64,000 bases of DNA. It comes from Poronia punctata (taxonomy: Eukaryota; Ascomycota; Sordariomycetes; Xylariales; Xylariaceae). The DNA is taken from assembly GCA_022579005.1 (NCBI GenBank), contig MU401467.1, forward strand, positions 1-64,000. The letters are read 5' to 3'. The notes below the pieces were generated by a model. That model did not search any database. It was not told where the DNA came from and saw only the letters and a program-made list of their open reading frames with translations. Positions 57,321 through 64,000 of this stretch are shown here, piece by piece; position 1 is the stretch's first letter; each line of letters starts with the position of its first letter. The position numbers and the translations under genes were made by a program.

Positions 57321-57587
57321 TCACCGCTGCGCAGGAGGCTTATTACTAGGCCTTTTCTCACTTCCCTTCTTTTCATCCTTCTTCTTCTGCTCCGGCTTCA
57401 TGGTTGCGTAGTGGATGTACCATATGAAGAGGCACTCGAGCACAAGAATTATGAGTGAGATGATAAGGACGAAAAAGGCGTACGGTTGATCGTTCAACGT
57501 GGCGACAGCCTCGGGTGTGGCGCCGATTTTGGCTAGGAAAGCGAATTGACCGCCCACGGGAGGATGGGACTGCTGGGGATCTGACAT
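57321..57587 (-). CDS. Small single-pass membrane protein, 88 aa
   Basis: Starts MSDPQQSHPPVGGQF. A strong transmembrane helix (AFFVLIISLIILVLECLFIW, about residues 37-56) is followed by a Lys/Glu-rich tail (KPEQKKKDEKKGSEKRP) that suggests the C terminus faces the cytosol. It is a single exon with clean ends. The composition is gene-like. The family is not recognised; it could be a small ER or mitochondrial subunit. Confidence 0.65.
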   Translation of the reverse strand: MSDPQQSHPPVGGQFAFLAKIGATPEAVATLNDQPYAFFVLIISLIILVLECLFIWYIHYATMKPEQKKKDEKKGSEKRPSNKPPAQR

Positions 57588-58752
57588 GGCTAAGGTGTGG
57601 GCTGCGAGCTATCCTGTATAATGGCGAGAGTCCAACTGAATCGAAAGCTTGTCCGGGATGATAGAAGTTGGCTTCAATATTAAAGAGCCTCAAACTACCT
57701 TCTATATAATGTCTAGTTATATATGGGGTGAAGATATGTTGAGGGATGGAATCATATACTGAGACTAATATTTGATGTAACAAAGGTATGTTACAATTAC
57801 AGTGAGCCAGTCACTGTGAAAAAGAGCAGATGAGATATCGTGATGGTTGAGGTAAAATGCCTTTGGTCGTATCCAACGTGTACTCGTATACAAAAGCTAG
57901 GAACAAGGAAAAGGAGATGACCACCTTAATATAGATAAGAAAGAAGAGCTGGTTCTGGGTTTAGATCTATGTAGACGCTCGCACTTACGCTCCGCTCCGC
58001 CTGTGTAGCGACTCGCTGTTGAGGGTTGTGATATTCTCAATTTCATACCCAGGTGAAACTTTGGTGTTTCATAGCTGTAACAGACGTTGGTGGCCCATTT
58101 TGAGTAGAGTGGGCTTTGGGGTTACTGTAGCATTATGCCGTCCAAGTAACTTGCCAAATGTACACGTCGGGTATTTTCTACCTAAACGTACTTTAACCAT
58201 GGCCTTTTGTATCTCTGGTATAAGGGAAAACTTTATACAAGTACGTAATATAGGTAAGTAACTAATTCATTATTATCATTATTATCATTTTAACTCAGTA
58301 TAGGTATGTCGTCGCCTATTTGGCAAACCTGTAATACGTGAACAAGACTCAAGGACTGACTGTTTTCCGTAATGTAACATATCGGGAGTACTTGCTACGA
58401 GTAAACGGGCCACTGCCGGGAATCGAATCTATAGTTAAATATTTGGGCCAATTACATGCGTTGTATAGTAGCAAAACCCCCATTAGTCCAGAGCCCGAAT
58501 CTCCCCTCACAGCGCTGAAATGCACTAAACCCAGCTGTCCTGCAGGGGTAATCGGCCGAACAGAAAACCCGGATTAAACGCGAGCTCCAGAAAAAATACC
58601 TAGTGCCAATTCGAGTTCGACGTGATATTACTACGTAGGTAGGTACTAGTTATCAACGATTGTAATCACTTCCTGCTGTGTTTCCTTTCTGCCGTTCTTT
58701 ATATAAAAACTGCCGCCGACTCACGGGCCATCACACAGAGCCCGGCGATGCG
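57588..58752. other. Intergenic, no convincing gene
   Basis: 5' flanks of the small membrane protein and of uS5m. TACTCGTA/TACGAGTA words lie at 57881 and 58396. A 79-codon plus frame (58338-58577) shows no features. Confidence 0.5.
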
Positions 58753-60189
58753 ATGAGTGTGGCACGGCCCATAAGATGCCTGCTGCCGCGCGGGCTCGCC
58801 GCAACAAGCTCCAAGGCCGGAGTCGCAGCAGCAACGCCGAGAATAATACCACGATGCCACGCTCCCTTCCACAGCTCAGCCAACCTATCGAAGCGGCGAT
58901 CACGATTCAAGAGCATACGCGCCGAGGCCATGGGCCTCACCTCTCCCGAAAAAGTCCAGGAGTTCACCAAGAAGGCCTTCCCTGATTACACACCCGAAGA
59001 GCTAGACGTTTTGCGGACACGGTACACGCCTGAGCAGATGGCGGCGATTGAGGCCGGTGAGGCGGCCATCGACCCGAAAGATCTCACCATACAAGGCCGG
59101 TTACGCATAGACCCCTACCGATCACCCTACCTCGACGACTTTAGTCGGATCCTCCCCATCGTCGACAAGCGACCTAAGCTGCACCCGGCACCTCCGGCGA
59201 AGTTGGAACCTATGGCATTATTAGACGAAGAAGAGGCGCTGAAAAACGCAGCCTATGAATCAGTGCCAAAGAATTTGAATATTGAAGGCTTGTCAGGGGA
59301 ACAGTTAGAGAAGGCACTGGCCAATGTAGACGAAAGCCTAGCACAGACCAAGTTTATTGAAGATGGTCCAATGTTCAAGAACCAACCTCCGACGAATAGC
59401 GCCCTGGCTCCGGAGCTAGGCAAGGACCTATTCGGCGTCAAGGGGCATTATTCTAAGCCCAACGACCCGGCGGACGAGGGCATGGACCCCAACGGCCAGT
59501 TTCAAGACTTGAAAGCGAGGACGGGAATGAGGATGCGTGACATTGTCGAGTTGAGCAAATTCACCAAGGTCATCGTGCGGCGACGGGTCGTCAACCAGAC
59601 CCGTCTCGGCAAGGTAAGAAAAATGTGGATTCTGGCCATTTGCGGTACCGGCAACGGCCGTATCGGCGTCGGCGAGGCCAGCGCGGTCGAACCTGATGAT
59701 GCCAAGACAAAGGCTTCGCAACTTGCCATCGCGAACATGCTGCCCATTCGCCGATACGAGAACCGGACTATATACGGCAAGGTATCGGCCAAGGTCGGCG
59801 CTACCGTCGTACAGTTGGAATCGCGTCCTCCCGGTAAGATTTTTTTTTCTTTTCCTTTAAATTTGCATACCACTTGATTCCCATATATGTCTCTTTACCC
59901 TTCACTGGCTTCTAGTCACTATTCCATGTTCAACCTGTCAAGCTAACTTTTGCTTTTTTCACTATCAGGCTTTGGCCTTCGAGCCTCTCACCGACTCTTT
60001 GAGATTTTCCGTGCTGTCGGCATCCACGACATTTCCGCTAAGATGCCCCGCGGTCGTAACCCCATGAACTCGGTCAAGGCTTGTATTCAGGCTCTAACAA
60101 GCCAGCGGGACCCCGAAGAGATCGCCATCGGCCGCGGCAAGAAGCTTGTAGACGTGCGCAAGGTGTATTACGGTGGCAACACCCTATAG
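58753..60189 (+). CDS. mrps5: Mitochondrial ribosomal protein uS5m, 433 aa
   Basis: Two exons, 58753-59833 and 59969-60189, join in phase 1 across a 135-nt intron with a GCTAAC branch. The presequence is MSVARPIRCLLPRGLAATSS. The S5 double-stranded-RNA-binding fold begins MRMRDIVELSKFTKVIVRRR, with AICGTGNGRIGVGEASA. The C-terminal S5 domain is restored over the splice junction as QLESRPPG-FGLRASHRLFEI and continues VGIHDISAKMPRGRNPMNSV. The N-terminal 270 residues are a mitochondrial-specific extension. It is part of the small mitoribosomal subunit. Confidence 0.94.
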
Positions 60190-61076
60190 AGAAAGAAAAG
60201 GAGGGATGGGGGGGGGAGACCATGTAATACCACTGAGAAAAAGGAGACATCTAATATCCTTCCCCAATGTGTATATCTGTACAAGACATAAACTGTGTAG
60301 TAAAATATCGAAACAGCGTGTTCAACAAAGCTTGTCGAACCCTAAGCTTTACAGAATGCTATGTCGGAAGCTTGACGGCGATTATAGACATCATCCTATA
60401 TATAGTCTTGTTTGGGCGGATGCGATCAACATGTTTACAGGTATCCCTGGCTTCCGCTTGACTATGACTTGTGCGTACGAGTAGGTACAGAGCGGACCAG
60501 CATTATTTGTATAGATATATCCCCCTATTCCCGTTATCCTTTAGAATACCCAGCGCTGCACGTCTTAACTCGTCATTCCTACCGTGCCGTCGACGATTTC
60601 CCCACATCTTGCGAGAGCTTTTAATCGTTGCTTTCCCCGAGTTCGACATCCCTTCCTCCCTTTCCCTCCCCTCGATGACTCATTATTCGGTGTGTCTTCC
60701 GCATACTCATATCCATGTGTGCGCTCTTGTAGCAGTAGTACGTGAGGGTATATAAACCCGGGGGATGTGATGTATGCATACATGGACCACCTAGGTTTAT
60801 GTTAACCTGTCTGAATTTCATTCCGGGCTCGATCCTACAAGTGTCGAATTCCCGGCATCTTGGTAACCATTGCTTCCTGTCAAGTCGTGTACGACGGATC
60901 GTACTCGTAGTCAGGGGGAAGAAAAAAAGTAAAAATAGGACAGAGGGGGGCAGAAGATAATATCCCATCCATCCATCTCATCTCATCTCTCAACCTGCTT
61001 TTTTTCCCCCTCCTTTCTTTCTTTCTCCCTTGGGCAAGTTAAGCAAGCAAAAAAGATCCCAACCCCCCTTTTTTTT
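60190..61076. other. Intergenic between convergent uS5m and Dad3 genes
   Basis: No gene is seen. Poly-T/C-rich stretches lie near 60998-61030. TACGAGTA words lie at 60476 and 60902. Confidence 0.5.
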
Positions 61077-61515
61077 TCAATCCCGTTCATCATCATCATC
61101 ATCATCATGACCATCATCATGGTGTTGATTATTATTATTGTTGTTGTTGTTGTTGTTGTTATTATTATTACCCCAATCAATCTCCTGCTGCAAGACGATA
61201 CTGTAAACACTAGCCTTCAACAACGTAAACACTAGACTCGTCTTCCGCTCTAACTCGCGGAGACCGTCTAGGATTTCGGCTGTTGGTTTTCCGGCCATTG
61301 TGTCGAGGATTGAGGCGAGCTGTTTTTTTTTTTTTTGTGTTAGTTATATATATATCTATAACTGACTGAGAGGTAGATGTGTGTGTGTGTGTGTGAGTTG
61401 GGGGGAGGGGAAATTATAATACCTTTTTCATATTCTCTGCTAGACGCTCATATTCGTCTAATACCTCTTGCTCTAGAGGGGAGAGCTCGGGTGGGGAGAG
61501 GAGGGGGTTATCCAT
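61077..61515 (-). CDS. dad3: DASH complex subunit Dad3, 111 aa, with poly-Asn tail
   Basis: Two exons, 61515-61423 and 61319-61077, join in phase 0 across a 103-nt intron containing a CA repeat and an A-run before CAG. The protein starts MDNPLLSPPELSPLEQEVLD and continues EYERLAENMKK-LASILDTMAG and PTAEILDGLRELERKTSLVF, then TLLKASVYSIVLQQEIDWG, the Dad3 core. The DASH/Dam1 complex rings kinetochore microtubules in fungi. The last 30 residues are a 14-Asn run followed by a His/Asp-rich end, encoded by ATT/GTT and ATC-type triplet repeats and not expected in the family. Confidence 0.93.
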
Positions 61516-63265
61516 TTTTTTCTTTCTTTTTCTTTGTGAATGGGAAGAATTGAAGTCAAGTCTATCTTGAATTATTTTCTATTTTCTCCTTTTAGTGGTA
61601 TTAAACAAGAGTGCGAAGTCTTGTTTGTTTAAAATGCCGTCGTTTGCTAAGTGAAATGTGAAGTCAAGACACATGGTCACGTGTAGACGCGAAAGAATAG
61701 AGTGGAGTGTAAAAAGGACCCCGCGTTCGTTTACTTAGCCCCACCATATAGAAGTGACGACGCGCTATAAACTTTCTTGAACTAACCTAGGTACCTTACT
61801 TTGAAATGGTCGGGAAGACGTGTCACGATATAAGGGTTTAATAATGAATTTTTTGGAGGCAACATACGAGACGGGCTTTGGGATTATTAATTGCGTTGTT
61901 AATAGGTAGTTGTTCAATTGTAATCTTCAAGTAGTGCACACCGTGTTGCTTTGTATCCAATCTCTATCCAATCCTGAGCCTGCACTGGAGACCTAACCCT
62001 TCCAGCGCCCGTAAGTGAGTACCATTCCATCTTTTGTCCACATCCCTTCCCTTGGGTTTACTTCAACAAGAGAAGAGCCTTCTGTGTGAGTAGTCTCATC
62101 CTAAGACTACCGGCGGGGACCTGGCCATTCTTGTCATACTCTTAAGTTGACAGCGCACGTCGTGACTCGTGAGTCCCATTCCACATGTGTCCGTGTCCAC
62201 ATCCCTTAGTTTACTTCAACAAGAGAAGAAGAGCCTTCAGCCTCGGTCTCATCCTCGCACTCAACACGCCACAACGCCATCTACCCTAGGATGAGGGAAT
62301 GCCACCACCCCTTTGGCCACTGCGGAGGCAGGCAGGATGGTGGTGGTGGTGGCGAAGCCAGCGGTAGGGGCAAGGGCAAGGACAGCAAGGGGGCCAAATC
62401 TAGGGGAGCCAGCAGATCGAGAGTAGAGGGGGAGGTGCGTTTTGGCGGGATTTCGGTTTGACAACATTGTAAGGTTGAATACGATGTTGGATGGATGATG
62501 TTTTGGGCATTATTGATGACTAACTGGCTGGTTGTCGAGTAGTCAAGTCGGGAAGTAATTGATAATGTAACTGCTTTACTGCGAGCAACACCAGAGGCGC
62601 GTAGGGGATGAAGATGAAGATGAGCGCCCTCTTGGCTTTCTGGTGCAACTTGGCAGGACCGGGTTAGGCCCTGTTACAAAGGAGTCAGTAAACACGTCTT
62701 GGCTTGGCTGAGTAAAGTAGGTAGGTGACATAAAAGGATGTGATGATACTCACTGTGTCTGCTTATGTGCCCTGGCCCTTTGCACTGTTGGCTACAGCAA
62801 CAGTTCTTTTCAGTGTTGTCCGCTCGGCTCGTTTGGCTGAGGACACCCAGAGATCACCATGAACCTATCGGGGGCCGTGGTGAAGAAGGCACCGGCTGTT
62901 GGCTTGGCCGTGGGACGCTTCCTGAGCTGGTTTCTAGCCCAGGCCGACCAGGCCGCAACATGAGGCGAGAAGGGTAGAGGCCGCCGAAGTAGAGGCGAAG
63001 ATGGGTGCGAGGAAAATAGCGTTGAGGTCACTATCTACAGTGGTTGTTGCTGCAGAACCTCCTTTCTTCGCCGGCTTGTCTTGTGACCTCTGCGTTTTGT
63101 GGTCTCTGATCCCCATCCCTCAAAGCATGAGGAGGGGGAAACCAAGCCAACCACATGTGCTTCTGAGGGTTGCTCAGACAGTAAATCTCGGGTTTGTCCT
63201 GTTTTGACCAGGACAAGGTAGAGAAAAGAAAAGGAGAGAGAAGGGATAAACCATGAGTGAGGCGT
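61516..63265. other. Gene-poor right arm with an imperfect duplication
   Basis: No convincing gene. Two related stretches of about 100 bp (about 62010-62105 and 62160-62260) share TCCACATCCCTT, TTTACTTCAACAAGAGAAGA and GAGCCTTC blocks. Short frames at 62261-62467 and 62810-63031 have no recognisable features. Confidence 0.45.
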
Positions 63266-63467
63266 ACCCCATGGCTTGTCTCGAAATACCCTGTATGCTG
63301 TGTGTATACAGGAGAAGGGAAGAATAGAGATGGGGGAGTATATGCACTGAGGAATAAGTGCGGCATCCCCCATGGCTTGTCTCGAAAGGCCCTGTATGCT
63401 GTGTGCATACGGGAGAAGGGAAGAATAGAGAGGGGGGAGTAGATGTACCGAGGGATAAGTGCGGTAC
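63266..63467. repeat. 101-bp tandem duplication (two units)
   Basis: Two adjacent units each begin CCCCATGGCTTGTCTCGAAA, continue CCTGTATGCTGTGTG and GAGAAGGGAAGAATAGAGA, and end with GATAAGTGCGG-type sequence. They differ at about a dozen positions. The repeat makes overlapping frames on the minus strand that are not believed. Confidence 0.9.
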
Positions 63468-64000
63468 AACAGAGAAGAGACAGAAAATTGCACATGATAA
63501 AAAGGAAGAAGAGGAAAGGAAAGAGTCGGCGAAGATGAGGGAGGGGAGGGGCCTACTTATAGACAAATCAACAAACACTAACAGAGCTGTGAATGGGGCC
63601 GTTAAACACACCGCCCACCACAATGGGCATTGAAGGAGGGGTTTTTTCCGTCTTCTAGAATGGAGCGTTGCCCATTGTCACCCAAATCGCCATTCAGGCC
63701 TAGGACTAGACTACTTGTCTATCAATACGGTTCGTTCTCATTGGACACACATGCAAGGCGGTCAGTCGGCGTATTCACAATTTGACCGGCAGAATTTCTA
63801 TTGCCATTGAAGACCAGTAGTAATATACGTACCTACATTATGTCTACATCTAGGAGAAGTGACAGTACCAGTGGACAGCACCCAAGTACCCCTTGTCCCC
63901 TTTCTGTGAATGGGGGGTTCTAGCCTATGTAGGTACTAGGTATTACTGAATTTACTCTTTTGACCCTTCTCTGCTTAGATCGCAACACTTGTGCAATGTC
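63468..64000. other. Intergenic to window end
   Basis: A purine-rich stretch (about 63478-63560) is followed by ordinary intergenic DNA. No gene is seen. Confidence 0.5.

Overview
The window is nuclear DNA of a filamentous ascomycete (Pezizomycotina, most likely Sordariomycetes). Genes carry short GT-AG introns (about 43-135 nt) with CTRAY branch sites. Their products are typical of these fungi: a HET-domain protein, a PTH11/SAT4-type rhodopsin-fold protein, Dad3, Rgp1 and calcipressin. An AT-saturated block at the left edge looks like repeat-induced point mutation (RIP). The species cannot be named from this sequence.

Layout. 1-2570 is an AT-rich block that merges into a minisatellite whose copies are progressively mutated toward the left. 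3.4-12.4 kb is accessory-type DNA: a SERAC1/DUF676-like hydrolase domain without an ATG and without a NACHT part, a five-exon rhodopsin-fold membrane protein, a large HET protein, and a decayed SDR reductase gene. 13.0-13.2 kb holds a tRNA-Lys(CUU) gene interrupted in its T arm. 14.5-15.9 kb is a Cys-rich unknown gene. 16.6-17.9 kb is a non-autonomous TIR element with a TA target duplication and an internal minisatellite. From 18.4 kb on the DNA is mostly core genome: Rgp1, a WDR62/MABP1-like WD40 protein, Rrg9, an MpaB/Lcp-type oxygenase, calcipressin, mitochondrial PheRS, a dicarboxylate carrier, Rpb3, a zinc-finger/APH kinase, U2 snRNA, Mge1 (GrpE), a coiled-coil unknown, RFC1, a uL16m-type mitoribosomal protein, an unknown protein, a small membrane protein, a uS5m-type mitoribosomal protein and Dad3. 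The last 2.5 kb has no convincing gene but contains local duplications.

How the genes relate. Six nuclear genes for mitochondrial proteins (Rrg9, mtPheRS, Dic1-like carrier, Mge1, uL16m, uS5m) lie within 33 kb. RFC1 and uL16m are divergent across 450 bp, and mtPheRS and the carrier across about 720 bp. No biosynthetic cluster is evident.

The most unusual object is the tRNA-Lys gene at 13039-13177. Its T stem is split by 66 nt with a GTGAGT donor, a GCTGAT branch-like site 14 nt before the end, and a TTTAG acceptor. Removing exactly this GT...AG segment restores a perfect 73-nt tRNA-Lys(CUU). This looks like a spliceosomal-type intron at a non-canonical tRNA position. Exon models were built by eye from frames and splice motifs; no searches were run.
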